A stretch of 64,000 bases of DNA from Stella humosa (GCF_006738645.1 NZ_AP019700.1:4260001-4324000), one strand, 5' to 3'. Shown: positions 17,126 through 27,512, numbered from the stretch's first letter. A program made the numbers and translations. Notes: generated by a model from the letters alone, not told the origin.

Positions 17126-19462
17126 CTAGCGGTCGAGTATCGCGCGCACCCGAAATGAGAGTTCAGCGAACGTGAAAGGCTTAGTAATAAGCTCTACGCC
17201 GGCGTTTAGGCGACCTTGATGCACAATTGCGTTTCGAGCGTATCCCGTAGTGAATAACACCTTCAGATCTGGGCGCATAGCACAGGCATCTCGCGCCAAC
17301 TCTTGCCCGTTCGTTCCGCCGGGCAGCACGACGTCGGTGAAAAGCAAATCGACTGCGGACTCTGGGCGATCGAGAAGACGCAGGGCCGATAGCGCATCGT
17401 GGGCCTCGAGTACGCGATAGCCAAGCTCCCGAAGGATATCTACCGAGTACATCCGGACATCATCATTGTCCTCAACGACCAAAATCGTCTCGCTACCAGA
17501 TGCCTCGCCAGTAATATCCTCTATACTTGGCGTCAGCTCTGGCGCTACATCGCCTAATAATCGGGGCAAATATATTTTGACGGTAGTTCCTTCATTCGTC
17601 TCTGAGTACAGCTTGACGTATCCGCCAGATTGCTTGACGAAGCCATACACCATGGAAAGACCGAGGCCGGTTCCTTTTCCAACCTCCTTCGTAGTAAAGA
17701 ACGGTTCGAACACGCGCTCCAAGGTTTCCGGGGCCATACCCGAGCCGGTGTCGGTCACACAGATCACGACGTACTGGCCGGCGATTGCGTCTGAATTCGC
17801 AGCGATATAGGCGCCGTCCAGATGCGAATTGGCCGTCTCGATGGTGAGCTTGCCACCGTTTGGCATCGCATCGCGCGCATTCACCGCAAGATTGAGGATC
17901 GCGTTCTCAAGCTGGTTCGGGTCAACCTCCACTCGCCATAAGCCACCGGCCAGAACAGTTTCGATCTGAATGGTTTCGCCCAGTGTCCGGCTTAGAAGGT
18001 CCGACATTCCCGATAGCAGGCGATTTAGGTCGAGCGCTTGGGGCGCCAGCGGCTGGCGCCGAGAGAACGCGAGCAGGCGCTGCGTGAGGACGGCAGCTCG
18101 GTTGGCACCGGTCATTGCGTTCTCGGTCGCGCGACGCAGCCTCAAGGCGTCGGAAGGAAGGTGTCGTTTCAATATCTCGAGATTGCCGAGGACCACTTGG
18201 AGGAGGTTGTTGAAATCGTGCGCCACCCCCCCAGTCAGGTGGCCAACGGCCTCCATTTTCTGGCTCTGGCGCAACTGGTCTTCCGCCCGCGCCAGGGCGG
18301 CGGCATGCTCCCGCTCATCGGTGACATCGCGCCCGACGGCATGTAGATGACCCTGGTCCGGCACCGCCGTCCAAGCTATCGAACGATAGCCGCCATGCTT
18401 TTGGCGAACGCGGGTCTCGAAGCGAGCCGTTGTCGCGTCGTCGAACATTCGCTGGACGACGGATGCCGTCGGCGGGGCGTCGTCGGTATGGACGAGTTCC
18501 ATAAACGAGGCGCCGATCAACTCCTCGCCGTCCCACCCGAGCATCGTCGTCCACGCAGGATTCACGGCCGCGACGATGCCATCCATGCGCGCCACCAGCA
18601 TGATGTCGGTCGACAGCCGCCACATGCGGTTCCGTTCTGCGGTACGCTCGGCGACCCGTTGCTCCAGCGTCTGATTGAGCCTGCGCAAGGTCTCGTCGAT
18701 CGCCCGCCGCTCGCTGACGTCCCGCAGGATCGCGGTCACCAGTCCGCGGGCGTCGTTAGTCCAGCGCGCGGCCGAAACCTCGACATAGATGGTGCTCGCG
18801 TCTTTGCGGCGACCGCGCAGTTCGACTGGCCGCCCGGGGTCGGCACCTTCGCCTTTCCGCTTCCAGACCTCAGTCCAACCCTCCAAGTCGTAGAAGATCG
18901 ACGACATCGCGGCCCCGACGAGCTCTCCGGAGGTGTAGCCGAACATGCGGCCGGCGGCCGGGTTGGCCAGTTGGACAATGCCCTCCGCGTCGAGCGTGAG
19001 CACGGCGTCAGGCGCATGGTCCACCACAGCGCTGTAGCGTGCGTCGTGCCGGGCGCGCAGGAAGCGGTCGCGCTGCACCGACGCAGTGATATCGGTGATC
19101 TGTATCAGGACCTGCTCGAAGGGCGGCCGTTCGCCGATCGGTCGGATCGCGATGTTGTGCACCAGCGTACTGCCCGAGCGAGTCCGCAGTGGGAGCAGGG
19201 TCGCATGCAGGGAGTGGCTGAGAAGGCTGGAGGCGCCAGCCGTCAGTGCCCCGTCGATAGCCGCGCCAAATCGGCCGCCAGCCAGATGCGGCAGCACATC
19301 CTGCACAGGCCGGCCCAGCACCTGCTCTGAGCGGATGCCACTGGCCACGGCCAACCAGGCATTCCAGACAACGATCCGCTGGCTGCGATCGAGGACAATT
19401 ACGCCGCAGTCCAGGCCATCGATAACCGCTGGCAACTCGCTGCGGGCGGTCGGCTCTGTCAC
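17126..19462 (-). CDS. hybrid PAS histidine kinase with C-terminal receiver
   Basis: A 778-residue soluble kinase. Three PAS domains lie at about 10-125, 140-255 and 280-390. A HisKA/HATPase module at about 400-645 has the phospho-acceptor His415 in GGVAHDFNN and an ATP lid of [11 protein letters not shown] type. A receiver lies at about 655-778 ([11 protein letters not shown]; acceptor Asp in [10 protein letters not shown]; conserved Lys in ITKPF). There are no membrane segments. The start is 2 bp after the CheC stop, so it is the last gene of the che operon. A kinase of this HWE-free, FixL/hybrid type would feed a separate phosphorelay, and its inclusion suggests a signal input to or output from the che array. 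The A+T content of its last 300 bp is higher than that of its neighbours. Confidence 0.92.
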   Translation of the reverse strand: MTEPTARSELPAVIDGLDCGVIVLDRSQRIVVWNAWLAVASGIRSEQVLGRPVQDVLPHLAGGRFGAAIDGALTAGASSLLSHSLHATLLPLRTRSGSTLVHNIAIRPIGERPPFEQVLIQITDITASVQRDRFLRARHDARYSAVVDHAPDAVLTLDAEGIVQLANPAAGRMFGYTSGELVGAAMSSIFYDLEGWTEVWKRKGEGADPGRPVELRGRRKDASTIYVEVSAARWTNDARGLVTAILRDVSERRAIDETLRRLNQTLEQRVAERTAERNRMWRLSTDIMLVARMDGIVAAVNPAWTTMLGWDGEELIGASFMELVHTDDAPPTASVVQRMFDDATTARFETRVRQKHGGYRSIAWTAVPDQGHLHAVGRDVTDEREHAAALARAEDQLRQSQKMEAVGHLTGGVAHDFNNLLQVVLGNLEILKRHLPSDALRLRRATENAMTGANRAAVLTQRLLAFSRRQPLAPQALDLNRLLSGMSDLLSRTLGETIQIETVLAGGLWRVEVDPNQLENAILNLAVNARDAMPNGGKLTIETANSHLDGAYIAANSDAIAGQYVVICVTDTGSGMAPETLERVFEPFFTTKEVGKGTGLGLSMVYGFVKQSGGYVKLYSETNEGTTVKIYLPRLLGDVAPELTPSIEDITGEASGSETILVVEDNDDVRMYSVDILRELGYRVLEAHDALSALRLLDRPESAVDLLFTDVVLPGGTNGQELARDACAMRPDLKVLFTTGYARNAIVHQGRLNAGVELITKPFTFAELSFRVRAILDR

Positions 19463-19464
19463 GG

Positions 19465-20106
19465 CTATTCGTCGTCCTCACTGTTCCGCTCGATGAATTC
19501 GCGCAGCAGCAGCGCCAGCGCTTCCAGCGAGGGCATATCCATCAGCATCGCGATGTAGCCGTTGATGTCCCGGCTCTTCAGCACGAAGTTGATATAAAGA
19601 AACAATATTATGTCGCCTGCCTCTGGCGGCGGCGCCATGTTGAAGAGTACTGCCCCTTCACCGCGCACCACTTCCGGCAGCGAGACCTTGAGGCTGCGCT
19701 GGAGGATGTTCGCCATGGTCGCCAGGCAGCCGTTCAGGACGATATTGCCCGTTTCGGCCAGCGCCTCCTGCTCGAGCTCGATGATGTCCTCCAGGGACAG
19801 CTCGCCACCGGCGACCGCGCGGACCAACTCAAGGCTGTTCGCCTCGTGGAAGATCAGCATCGCTCGACCCGAAATCTCGCCGTCGAAGACCTGGTGAACC
19901 GCGACAAGCCGACGCTGCCCGCTCTCGCCGAGCATCGCGATCGCCTCCTCGCGGCCGAAGAGGGCCACGTTCGGCACGGACAGGAGTATCTGCTCGCCAA
20001 CCATGTCTCGCAGACTACCGGCAGCCTTGCTAACCCCGATATTGACCAGTTCGGTCAGGGCATCCAGTTCAAGTTCGTTCAACACCGCGCTAGGTGCCGC
20101 GATCAT
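19465..20106 (-). CDS. cheC: CheC-type CheY-P phosphatase
   Basis: A 213-residue CheC/CheX-family protein. Both expected active-site helices are present: DALTELVNIGVSKAAGSL near residue 20 and ALAETGNIVLNGCLATMANIL near 125, each with the E-x2-N arrangement. CheC proteins dephosphorylate CheY-P. The ATG at 20106 overlaps the stop of the receiver gene by 4 bp (ATGA), which implies translational coupling. No cheD gene is present in the operon, although CheC often works with CheD elsewhere. Confidence 0.88.
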   Translation of the reverse strand: MIAAPSAVLNELELDALTELVNIGVSKAAGSLRDMVGEQILLSVPNVALFGREEAIAMLGESGQRRLVAVHQVFDGEISGRAMLIFHEANSLELVRAVAGGELSLEDIIELEQEALAETGNIVLNGCLATMANILQRSLKVSLPEVVRGEGAVLFNMAPPPEAGDIILFLYINFVLKSRDINGYIAMLMDMPSLEALALLLREFIERNSEDDE

Positions 20107-20471
20107 GACGCACCTGGAAGAGCATCGAGAAATACGGCAAGCGTGTCGACCGTCAGTGGTTTTGGCAGGAACACCGCGCCGATCTCCCGTGCTCGAGAGA
20201 CGATCTCGATCTGGGCATTGGCGGAGATGAGAGCGATCGGCAACTCCGGGAAGGACGCACGCAGATCGGCCGCCAACTGCAGGCCATCCCGCCCAGGCAT
20301 GTTGAAATCCACCAGGGCAATATCGACGCGGCTGGTCTTGACAACCTCCAATGCCTGATCGGCATCCGTCGCTTCGACGCGCTCCCAATCTGGCCTGACC
20401 GCGCGCAACGCCTTAGCGGCCGCCATTCGCGCCAGCTTGCTGTCATCGACGATAAGTGCGCGCTTGGTCAT
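20103..20471 (-). CDS. single-domain response regulator (CheY-like)
   Basis: A 122-residue receiver domain and nothing else. It starts MTKRALIVDDSKLARMAAAKAL with the acidic pair in VDDS, the acceptor Asp in IALVDFNMPG and the Lys in FLPKPLT. The ATG at 20471 matches the receiver's natural start; an upstream in-frame start would add 17 unneeded residues. Its 3' end overlaps cheC (ATGA). It is one of two free receivers in the operon and could be the substrate of the neighbouring CheC. Confidence 0.9.
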   Translation of the reverse strand: MTKRALIVDDSKLARMAAAKALRAVRPDWERVEATDADQALEVVKTSRVDIALVDFNMPGRDGLQLAADLRASFPELPIALISANAQIEIVSRAREIGAVFLPKPLTVDTLAVFLDALPGAS

Positions 20472-20527
20472 GGAGCCTGCCTCGGGTTTCGCTTGTTCCA
20501 ACGGTACATTCGCTCGCCGCACGCGAA

Positions 20528-20779
20528 CTATGGTCCCGCCCGGCGCTCAACCGCCGGTGCAACTAATGATCTCAGGAAAGTCCCCCGGGGTGGGCCCATC
20601 AGCGTCGCTCGCGTCGCCAGCAGGATCTGGACTACCGCGGTGTGGGCGTGATCGCATTGACGCCAATCGACAATCCGGCCCGGCCCCTCCAGCAGCAGCC
20701 GCAGGAGCGGCTCGGCATCCTCTACCGCGCACCAACCATCGAGCCGGATCGTAGCCGAATCCACCAATAGCACGGTCAT
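20528..20779 (-). CDS. small STAS-like protein
   Basis: An 83-residue protein (MTVLLVDSATIRLDGWCAVED...) with a beta-strand, helix and strand order and a GPGRIVDWRQCDHAHTAVVQILL core. That core resembles the STAS/anti-anti-sigma fold seen in small proteins of che and sigma-regulating operons. The usual phospho-serine/threonine before the core helix is not clearly present; here the position reads CDHAHTA. The ATG overlaps the cheA stop by 4 bp. I regard the STAS assignment as likely but not certain. Confidence 0.65.
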   Translation of the reverse strand: MTVLLVDSATIRLDGWCAVEDAEPLLRLLLEGPGRIVDWRQCDHAHTAVVQILLATRATLMGPPRGTFLRSLVAPAVERRAGP

Positions 20780-23001
20780 CGCAGCAATTCCTCAAGCTCG
20801 ACGACGATCAGGACTCGTCCGTCACCGAGAACCGATGTGCCGGCCAGGCCGGGGATGTCTGCCAGCAATCCCTGGGTTGGCTGCAGCATGACGTCTACTT
20901 GCGTACAGACGCGGTCCACCTCGAGACCGGCCGGCTGGCCCCCCGCGAGAACGATAAGAATGTTCGCGGCGCCAGAAGTTCGTTCCGGCGGCTCGCCGCC
21001 GAGCACCCGGGCCAGGGCCAGGACCGGGAGCGTGCGATTGCGCCAAGCCAGCGCTTCGGCGGCACCGATCGCAGTGATGAGCGAGCGATCGACCATGAAG
21101 GTTTCGACCACCGCATCCAGCGGGATTCCGAAGACCTGCCCACCTGCCTCGACCGTCACCAGGCGGACGACCATGACCGTGAACGGCATGGTCAGGCGAA
21201 GGGTGGCGCCCTCGCCGCGCCGGCTGTCGATACCGACGCGCCCTCCCAGGCGCTCCACGGTCGTTCGCACCACATCCATTCCGACGCCACGACCGGATAG
21301 CGCAGTGAGTGCAGACGCCGTGGAGAACCCAGGGGCGAAGACGAGGTCGATCGCCGCCGCGTCGGGCATCGCCGCGGCCACCCCTTCCGACACCACACCG
21401 CGCGCGATCGCCACAGCCCGAACCCGGTCGACATCAATGCCGCGGCCGTCGTCGGCGATCTCGACCACGACATTCTGGCCATCGCGACGCCCGCTGAGGC
21501 GGATGGTCGTGGCTGGCGGCTTCCCCTGGGCGATGCGATCCTCGGCAGTCTCGGCCCCGTGATCCATCGAATTGCGCAATGCATGCAGGATTGGCTCGAA
21601 AAGCGCCTCGACGATCGCCTTGTCGGCTTCGGTATCGCCACCCTCCACGACCAGACGGGCCGACTTGCCGAGATCGTAGGCCATGTCGCGGACCAGCCGC
21701 GGGAAGCGCTGGAACACGGTACTCAGGGGCAGCACGCGAATGCCCAGCACGACGTCCTGCAACTCGCCGACCAGGCGGGAGAGCTGCGCCAGCGCCCTCG
21801 TCAGCGGGTCACTCACGCCGGCCTGGCCGCCACCATCGATCAGCGCGGCATGGGTGATCGCGTTCTTGGTCACGATCAGCTCGCCCGTCAGCCGGACCAG
21901 GCTGTCGACCTTGTCCGCCGCTACACGCAAGGTTCGCGCGCGCTGGTCGGAAATCGTCGCCGTGGCGCCGGCATTGGAAGGGTCTTCCGGTTCCAGATCG
22001 GCGACCGGTAGCACTACCGCGGCGATTGCAGCGGCCGCCTGTGCCGCGCCGGTGCTCCCACCGGTTTCGGCGAGCAGCCTGTCCATGGCTTCGGCTTCCC
22101 GGCCGAGCCCCTGGCTGCGGAAGACGTTCGCTGCCACGCGCATGGCCGAGGAGATAAGGCCCGTCCCCTCCGATCCGGTGGCGGTCAGCAACTGCGCCTG
22201 CTGCGCTTCCAGCAGGGCCCGTGCGGCCGATGACAGCTCTGTGCTCGCCGGCCCGGGGAGGGCCGTCACCTCCTCTGGCAACGTGCGGATCGATGTCTCG
22301 CCCAGCACGGCAATCAGATGCCGGGTGGCCTCCTCGGGTGATACGCCCGTCAAGGCAAGGATCGTCAGCCGGCAGGCGAACGGGTCCAGCATGTCCAGCC
22401 GCGCCGATGCCGCCGAGCCCTCCAGCTCCAACACCAGCAGGTGCGGGATGCCGGCTACGAATGCCAGCGGGTCCTGTCCTCGGAAGAACGCCGACGGGTC
22501 CGGGACATAGCGAATGGCGGTTCGCGCGCCGCGTCCTGCGCCGGGGTGCCGTGCGAGCAGCTGCTGCGCCCAGTCCTCGCCCGGACCGTCGGCTGGCTCG
22601 GCCGGCGCCCCGTCAGCGCCGGGAGCCTGCCCTGAAAAGCGTCTGACGACCGCCGCCGCGCCAGCCTCGGCTGAGAGCGGAATCTCGCCGTCGACCTGCA
22701 TCGCGTCGAACCAGCGGGCGACGTCGTCAAGCGCGTTCAGGCAGTCGCGAATCAACTGCGCGGTGACCGTATCGACGCCTGCGCGAATGCGGGCAAGCGC
22801 CCCCTCGACGGCGTGCAGCGCACGCTCCATCGCCTCGAAATCGATGATCCCGGCGGATCCCTTCAGCGTATGAAACGCCCGGAAGGCGCTTTCCAGCGCC
22901 GCCGCGTTGCCCGGTTCCTTCTCCAGCAACAGCAGGTCGCTGACCGCTTGCTCGAGCAGCTCTCGCGATTCCAGCAGGAACTGTTCGATCATCTCATCCA
23001 T
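20776..23001 (-). CDS. cheA: chemotaxis histidine kinase CheA
   Basis: A 741-residue CheA. An HPt domain at the N-terminus has the phospho-acceptor His44 in FHTLKGSAG. About 140-340 is a divergent stretch where the CheY-binding P2 domain would be. The dimerisation helices follow (RVAADKVDSLVRLTGELI). The HATPase has N-box ALRNSMDHG, G1 DDGRGID and G2 GRGVGMDVV. A CheW-like C-terminal domain ends at LIVVELEELLR. It would autophosphorylate under receptor control and pass phosphate to the CheY and CheB receivers of this operon. It overlaps the cheY gene by 8 bp and the STAS-like gene by 4 bp. Confidence 0.96.
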   Translation of the reverse strand: MDEMIEQFLLESRELLEQAVSDLLLLEKEPGNAAALESAFRAFHTLKGSAGIIDFEAMERALHAVEGALARIRAGVDTVTAQLIRDCLNALDDVARWFDAMQVDGEIPLSAEAGAAAVVRRFSGQAPGADGAPAEPADGPGEDWAQQLLARHPGAGRGARTAIRYVPDPSAFFRGQDPLAFVAGIPHLLVLELEGSAASARLDMLDPFACRLTILALTGVSPEEATRHLIAVLGETSIRTLPEEVTALPGPASTELSSAARALLEAQQAQLLTATGSEGTGLISSAMRVAANVFRSQGLGREAEAMDRLLAETGGSTGAAQAAAAIAAVVLPVADLEPEDPSNAGATATISDQRARTLRVAADKVDSLVRLTGELIVTKNAITHAALIDGGGQAGVSDPLTRALAQLSRLVGELQDVVLGIRVLPLSTVFQRFPRLVRDMAYDLGKSARLVVEGGDTEADKAIVEALFEPILHALRNSMDHGAETAEDRIAQGKPPATTIRLSGRRDGQNVVVEIADDGRGIDVDRVRAVAIARGVVSEGVAAAMPDAAAIDLVFAPGFSTASALTALSGRGVGMDVVRTTVERLGGRVGIDSRRGEGATLRLTMPFTVMVVRLVTVEAGGQVFGIPLDAVVETFMVDRSLITAIGAAEALAWRNRTLPVLALARVLGGEPPERTSGAANILIVLAGGQPAGLEVDRVCTQVDVMLQPTQGLLADIPGLAGTSVLGDGRVLIVVELEELLR

Positions 23002-23392
23002 GTGGCGGCCCGCACATCAGACCGACATGCTCAAGCAGCACGTCGCGGTCCACCGGCTTCACGAGATAGAAGTTGGCCCCTGCCGCGCGGGCGGCCGCAC
23101 GATCCTGCTCGCCGGACTCGGTGCTGATGACCAGCGTCGCAATCCCGGCAATCGCCGAGTCCTGGCTGCGCAGGGTGCGCACGAACGTCAGTCCGTCCAT
23201 GCGGGGCATGTTGATATCGACGATGACGAGGTCGGCGGTCTGTTCCAGCAGCCGTTCCAAGCCCTCAATGCCGTTCATGGCTTCTGCTAGCTCGTATCCG
23301 GCGCCACTCAGGATGTCGCGGTAGTAGCGCCGCACCAGGCCGGCGTCGTCTACCACCAGGATACGCTGCGCCATACTCCCTACCACGATCAC
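22994..23392 (-). CDS. cheY: CheY-like response regulator
   Basis: A single receiver domain of 126-132 residues (MAQRILVVDDAGLVRRYYRD). It has the acidic pair VDD, acceptor Asp in LVIVDINMPRMDG, Thr/Ser in LVISTES and Lys in LVKPVDR. I chose the GTG at 23392 because it overlaps the cheR stop by four bases (GTGA) and has AAAAGGGG just upstream. The ATG at 23374 is possible, but its GGGAG is too close. It should receive phosphate from the CheA encoded next. Confidence 0.92.
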   Translation of the reverse strand: MIVVGSMAQRILVVDDAGLVRRYYRDILSGAGYELAEAMNGIEGLERLLEQTADLVIVDINMPRMDGLTFVRTLRSQDSAIAGIATLVISTESGEQDRAAARAAGANFYLVKPVDRDVLLEHVGLMCGPPHG

Positions 23393-24237
23393 CCCTTTTC
23401 GCCTTGGGGACGCTGATAGACGATGGCATCGGCGAAGCGGCGGACGCTGAACAATGGCGATATCCGGCTCATGGATTCGCTATGGCCCAGGCAGATGAAG
23501 CCACCAGGCATCAGGTTTTCGTATAGATTCTCGGCAGCATGCCGTCGCGAGGCATCATCGAAGTAAATCAGCACGTTGCGGCAGAAGATGATGTCGAACT
23601 GTCCGTGGGGACGCGTCTGGGCCGGATCGACGACGTTGACGGTCGTGAACTGAACCGACTGTCGTAGATCGTCGAGGATACGCCAGCGCTCTGGCGCCGG
23701 TACGACGAAGTATCGCTCGATCAATTGTGGGCTGAGCCGCATCAGCGCGCGCTTTCCATAGTCGCCGAGCCTGGCTGCTTCGAGAACGTGGGTGTCAATG
23801 TCAGAGCCGACGATCTCAATCTCGTAAGCGTCCACCTCTGGCCAGTTCTCCAGCAGCCATATCGCTATCGAATAGGGCTCCTCGCCGGTGGAGCATGGCA
23901 CCGACCATATCCTAATGGGTTCGCGCCGGTTCCGCTGCCGCACCCGTTCCCGCAACAGGTCGGTTGTCAGGCATCGCAGCTGGTGGTCCTCGCGGTAGAA
24001 ATACGTCTCGTTCACCGTGAAGGCGTTGATCAACTGCTCGATCTCGCCGTCCACATCGCCCCGAAGGCGCGTGAAATAGCTGGCGAAATCGGCGGCACGG
24101 GTCGCGGCGATCCGGTCGGCTGCGCGCCGCTCGATGAAATAGCGCTTCGCCTCCCCCAGGATAAGACCGGTCCTGCGGTAGAGAAACTCGCATAACCGGC
24201 GCAGATCCTCCTCCGATACCCGGTCCTGGTTAGCCAC
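23389..24237 (-). CDS. cheR: chemotaxis receptor methyltransferase CheR
   Basis: A 282-residue CheR that transfers methyl groups from S-adenosylmethionine to receptor glutamates. The helical N-terminal domain (EEDLRRLCEFLYRRTGLIL) precedes the Rossmann domain with the SAM-binding motif WSVPCSTGEEPYSIA and the FDIIFCRNVLIYFD motif. The natural N-terminus is set by the GTG at 24237, 8 bp after the stop of the HEAT gene. The much longer frame upstream belongs to overlap with that gene. It pairs functionally with CheB two genes upstream and with the MCP at the head of the operon. Confidence 0.94.
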   Translation of the reverse strand: MANQDRVSEEDLRRLCEFLYRRTGLILGEAKRYFIERRAADRIAATRAADFASYFTRLRGDVDGEIEQLINAFTVNETYFYREDHQLRCLTTDLLRERVRQRNRREPIRIWSVPCSTGEEPYSIAIWLLENWPEVDAYEIEIVGSDIDTHVLEAARLGDYGKRALMRLSPQLIERYFVVPAPERWRILDDLRQSVQFTTVNVVDPAQTRPHGQFDIIFCRNVLIYFDDASRRHAAENLYENLMPGGFICLGHSESMSRISPLFSVRRFADAIVYQRPQGEKG

Positions 24238-24245
24238 GGGGCGAG

Positions 24246-24872
24246 TCAGACATCGGCATTGGAAGAGGGCGCCGCCACCCGTTCCAGGGCGATCCCAATC
24301 GCATAGGCGAGGAACGAGTCGTCTGGGAACCGGGCAGCGCACCGGCGCAGGGAGGGCAGGGCTTCGGGCGTACCGGCCTCCGCGATGACCTCGACCGCCG
24401 AGGCGCAGACATTGGCGTCCGGGTCGTCGACGAGAACTTGGCAAAGCAGACTGGTCGTCTCGGTCGCCGGCAATCCGATCGCGAGGTCGCACGCCAATAG
24501 CCGAACGTCGGTGTCGCGATCGCGCAGCAGGGCAGGCAAATACGGCAGGACGCCAACACCGATGGTCCGCAAGGCATCCAGCGCGCCGGTGCGAATGCTG
24601 GCATCGTCCGATCGCACGCGCAGCGCGAGGGCCGCTATGCTCTCCGGGCTGCCGATGCGGGCGAGGCCGGTGAAGATCGCTTCCCGTACCCGCGGCTCGG
24701 TCTCGGAGGCGAGCGCGGCGTCCAGAGCCAGAGCATCGCCGAGCTCCCCGGCTATCCGCCGGGCGGCCGACCACCGCTCGTCGACAGACCCGCGCGCCAA
24801 CAATTCCAGCAGATCGCCGGCCGAAGTCCGGGCTTCCTCGCCAACTGGAAGCCCACGGCGTACGAGCGGCAT
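24246..24872 (-). CDS. HEAT-repeat protein between cheB and cheR
   Basis: A 208-residue all-helical protein with repeated HEAT-like helix pairs: DERWSAARRIAGELG, EPRVREAIFTGLARIGSPESI, DASIRTGALDALRTIG, DTDVRLLACDLAIGLPATET and DANVCASAVEVIAEAGTPEAL. HEAT repeats are protein-binding scaffolds with no catalytic residues. The ATG at 24872 lies one base after the cheB stop, and the gene ends 8 bp before cheR. This placement suggests a structural or coupling role in the chemosensory complex. No enzyme function is implied. Confidence 0.85.
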   Translation of the reverse strand: MPLVRRGLPVGEEARTSAGDLLELLARGSVDERWSAARRIAGELGDALALDAALASETEPRVREAIFTGLARIGSPESIAALALRVRSDDASIRTGALDALRTIGVGVLPYLPALLRDRDTDVRLLACDLAIGLPATETTSLLCQVLVDDPDANVCASAVEVIAEAGTPEALPSLRRCAARFPDDSFLAYAIGIALERVAAPSSNADV

Positions 24873-24873
24873 C

Positions 24874-25956
24874 TCAATGCACCAGCGCGCGGAGCTGGTC
24901 TGCAATGCGGTAAAGCGGCAGCACCCATTCCGCTCCGCCGGCCTTTGCCAATGCGCCGGGCATGCCCCAGACCACCGCCGTCTCCTCGGCCTCGGCAATG
25001 GTTCGGCCGCCCTCGGCACGCAACCTAGTCATCGCCGCGGCGCCATCGTTGCCCATGCCGGTCATCAGCACCCCGATGAGTTGGCTCGCTGGAAGGATCT
25101 CCATCGCGCTGACAACAAGCCGATCGGTGCTGGGGTGCCATGGGTAAGTCGATTTAGCGACCGCGGCCATTGCCACCAGTCGCCCCGCCCGCCGCGAAAC
25201 CACCAAGTCGGTATCGCCCCGGCCGATGTAGACGGTCGCCGGCAACAGATGCACCGGCTCGGTCACCTCAACCACACTCAGCTCGCAGAGTTGGTCAAGC
25301 CGGCGCGCGAGTGCGCCGGTGAACGTCGCGGGCATATGCTGGGCTACCAGGATTGGCCATGGAAACGACCCGGGCAGGGGCGATAGCAGTGCCTCGAGCG
25401 CCGGCGGGCCACCCGTCGATGTTCCGACCAGAACCAGCCCGTTGCCGGTCACTGGGCGGGCGGCCGCCGACCGATCGACCGCTGCCGCCTGCGGTCGACG
25501 CCGCGTTGGGGCAGTGCCGATGGTGTGACGGACACGTTCCTTAAGGCGGAGGCTGGATCGCAAGGTGACGCCGGCGGCGGCGCGGACCTTCGCCACGAGC
25601 TGTGGCCCCCATTCCTTGATATGGAGGGAGACCGCGCCGCGTGGCTTGGCGACGAAGTCGATCGCACCTAGTCGCAACGCCGCCAGCGTAGCACCGGCCC
25701 CGGCGGCCGTGATCGAAGACACCATGACGACGCGGCTCGGCCGTTCGACCATGATGCGGTCGAGACATGCCAGACCGTCCATGTTCGGCATTTCAACATC
25801 GAGGGTGATCACGTCTGGGGCGAAGGCGGTGAGACGGTCCAGCGCCTCGACGCCGTCCCGGGCAAACTCGACCTCGAAGTCCAGTTCCTGCCGAAAGATC
25901 GTGCCCAGCAGTTTTCGCACGAGCGCGGAATCGTCGACCACCAGGACGCGGATCAC
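24874..25956 (-). CDS. cheB: chemotaxis methylesterase/deamidase CheB
   Basis: A 360-residue CheB. The N-terminal receiver has VVDDSALVR, the acceptor Asp53 in ITLDVEMPNMDG and a PRGAV loop; the C-terminal methylesterase has all catalytic residues (Ser in GTSTGGPPALE, His in QHMPATFTG, Asp in GMGNDGA). It removes methyl groups from MCP glutamates when phosphorylated by CheA. GTG is the start (GTGATCCGC), overlapping the stop of the CheW gene by 4 bp. It is complete and of normal length. Confidence 0.96.
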   Translation of the reverse strand: MIRVLVVDDSALVRKLLGTIFRQELDFEVEFARDGVEALDRLTAFAPDVITLDVEMPNMDGLACLDRIMVERPSRVVMVSSITAAGAGATLAALRLGAIDFVAKPRGAVSLHIKEWGPQLVAKVRAAAGVTLRSSLRLKERVRHTIGTAPTRRRPQAAAVDRSAAARPVTGNGLVLVGTSTGGPPALEALLSPLPGSFPWPILVAQHMPATFTGALARRLDQLCELSVVEVTEPVHLLPATVYIGRGDTDLVVSRRAGRLVAMAAVAKSTYPWHPSTDRLVVSAMEILPASQLIGVLMTGMGNDGAAAMTRLRAEGGRTIAEAEETAVVWGMPGALAKAGGAEWVLPLYRIADQLRALVH

Positions 25957-27512
25957 GTGCCCGCCTGCGCTGCCCTCGCCCCCAGGCGCTCCAGGACGCC
26001 CTGCTCCGCGGGACTGAGAAGCTGGGCCGGATCAAGCAGCAGCACGATCCGGCCCGACGCCGGCAGGCTGACGAGGCCAATGATCAGGCGGCTTGCCTCG
26101 CCGGTTAGGTCGGGCGGCGGCTCGATCTCGGCCGCGGTCGTCCGCAACACCTCGGAGACGCTATCGACGATCAGCCCGGCCCTTAGCCGGCCCGCCCGCA
26201 CCACGACCAGGCGGCGCGAGTCGCCCTCTCCTTCCAGGCGTGCCATGTCGAAGCGTCGGCGCTGGTCCACGATCGGCAGCACCTCCCCCCGCAGGTTGAC
26301 GACGCCTTCCAGGAACTTCGGGGCTCGTGGCACCCGGGTGATCTGTGCCGGCACCTTGGCCACCTCGTCGATCATTTCGACCGCAAGGCCGAATTCGCTG
26401 TCACCGAGACGAAACACCAAGAAGGCAATCGTTGTACCCGCGGGCGCACTCGAGGCGCCGTCACGCGACTCCCTGCTGGCAGGGCCCAATCGATGCATCA
26501 CATCCTCCCGGAACAGCTGATCGGTCGCCAGGATCGAGACGGGCTTCCGACCGGCCGGGCTGCGGTAGATGGCCTTGATCCGGGCTTCGCCGCCGGTGCG
26601 GCTCGCCAGGATCGCAGGCGTGGGTTCGATCGCAGCATCATCGGCAGCGACAATACCTAGCATCCGGTCGGCCACGAGCCCGACCTGGTTGCCCGCGACA
26701 TCGACAACGACCACCTTTTCACGGCCGTCGGCACCCGTTCGCGGCGGAAAGCCCAGCAAGCCCCGCAGGGACAGCAGCGGCAGCAGGCCATCGCGCAACG
26801 TGGCGATGCCCAGCACCAGCGCCTCGGCCCGGGGCACCAGGGCCAGCTGGGCCGGTATGGTGATGATCTCGCGGATCACTTCCAGAGGCAGGGCGTACTC
26901 CTGCCCCGCGACATCGAATGTCACCAGCTTGCCACGGCGGTCCGATGCTTCGTCGGCAAGCGCCGAACGGCCCTTCGACCGATCCTGTCGGGCGACGGTC
27001 GAGGGTGGTGGGACCGCGCGCGTCGACGCCGCGAAGGCCAGTGCGATCAGGGCGTGGAGATCCAGGATTCGGACGACTTCGCCGGCGGCGTCGATCACTG
27101 TGCGATCGAGGCGAAAGGCACCTGCGAGGCGCTCGCCGGGCTCGGTGCCAAGACTGGCCGAGCGCGCCTCAATATGGCCCACATCGACTGCGGTCACCCC
27201 GTGGACGGCATCAACCACGACCGCTATGCGCGCCGGCAGGTCGAGGACAATAGCCCGGGCGCCATCGCCAATGGCGGCGGCAGGTAGGCCCAGCATCGAC
27301 CGCAGGCTGACGAGCGGCATTACCGTGCCGCGCACATTGCCGAGCCCGAGCAGACTGGGCGGTGCCAAGGGCACGCGTGCCACCGTTGGCAGGCGCACGA
27401 TCTCGGCGACATCCTCGGTGGTAACAGCATAGGAACGCTGGTCAACCCGGAATACCAGGAAGCGCCGGACTGCCCGGTCCTCCGCCCCGGCGGCCGGGAC
27501 CCGGCTACCCAT
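25953..27512 (-). CDS. triple-domain CheW coupling protein
   Basis: A 519-residue protein made of three CheW-like domains in tandem, at about 15-150, 190-330 and 355-505. Each repeats the CheW pattern: [32 protein letters not shown] and [17 protein letters not shown] as starts, and [32 protein letters not shown] and [16 protein letters not shown] as cores. CheW couples CheA to receptors; a triple version could bridge several CheA or receptor tips. It starts 8 bp inside the MCP 3' end and overlaps cheB by 4 bp. CheW fusions are known but less usual than a single CheW. Confidence 0.93.
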   Translation of the reverse strand: MGSRVPAAGAEDRAVRRFLVFRVDQRSYAVTTEDVAEIVRLPTVARVPLAPPSLLGLGNVRGTVMPLVSLRSMLGLPAAAIGDGARAIVLDLPARIAVVVDAVHGVTAVDVGHIEARSASLGTEPGERLAGAFRLDRTVIDAAGEVVRILDLHALIALAFAASTRAVPPPSTVARQDRSKGRSALADEASDRRGKLVTFDVAGQEYALPLEVIREIITIPAQLALVPRAEALVLGIATLRDGLLPLLSLRGLLGFPPRTGADGREKVVVVDVAGNQVGLVADRMLGIVAADDAAIEPTPAILASRTGGEARIKAIYRSPAGRKPVSILATDQLFREDVMHRLGPASRESRDGASSAPAGTTIAFLVFRLGDSEFGLAVEMIDEVAKVPAQITRVPRAPKFLEGVVNLRGEVLPIVDQRRRFDMARLEGEGDSRRLVVVRAGRLRAGLIVDSVSEVLRTTAAEIEPPPDLTGEASRLIIGLVSLPASGRIVLLLDPAQLLSPAEQGVLERLGARAAQAGT

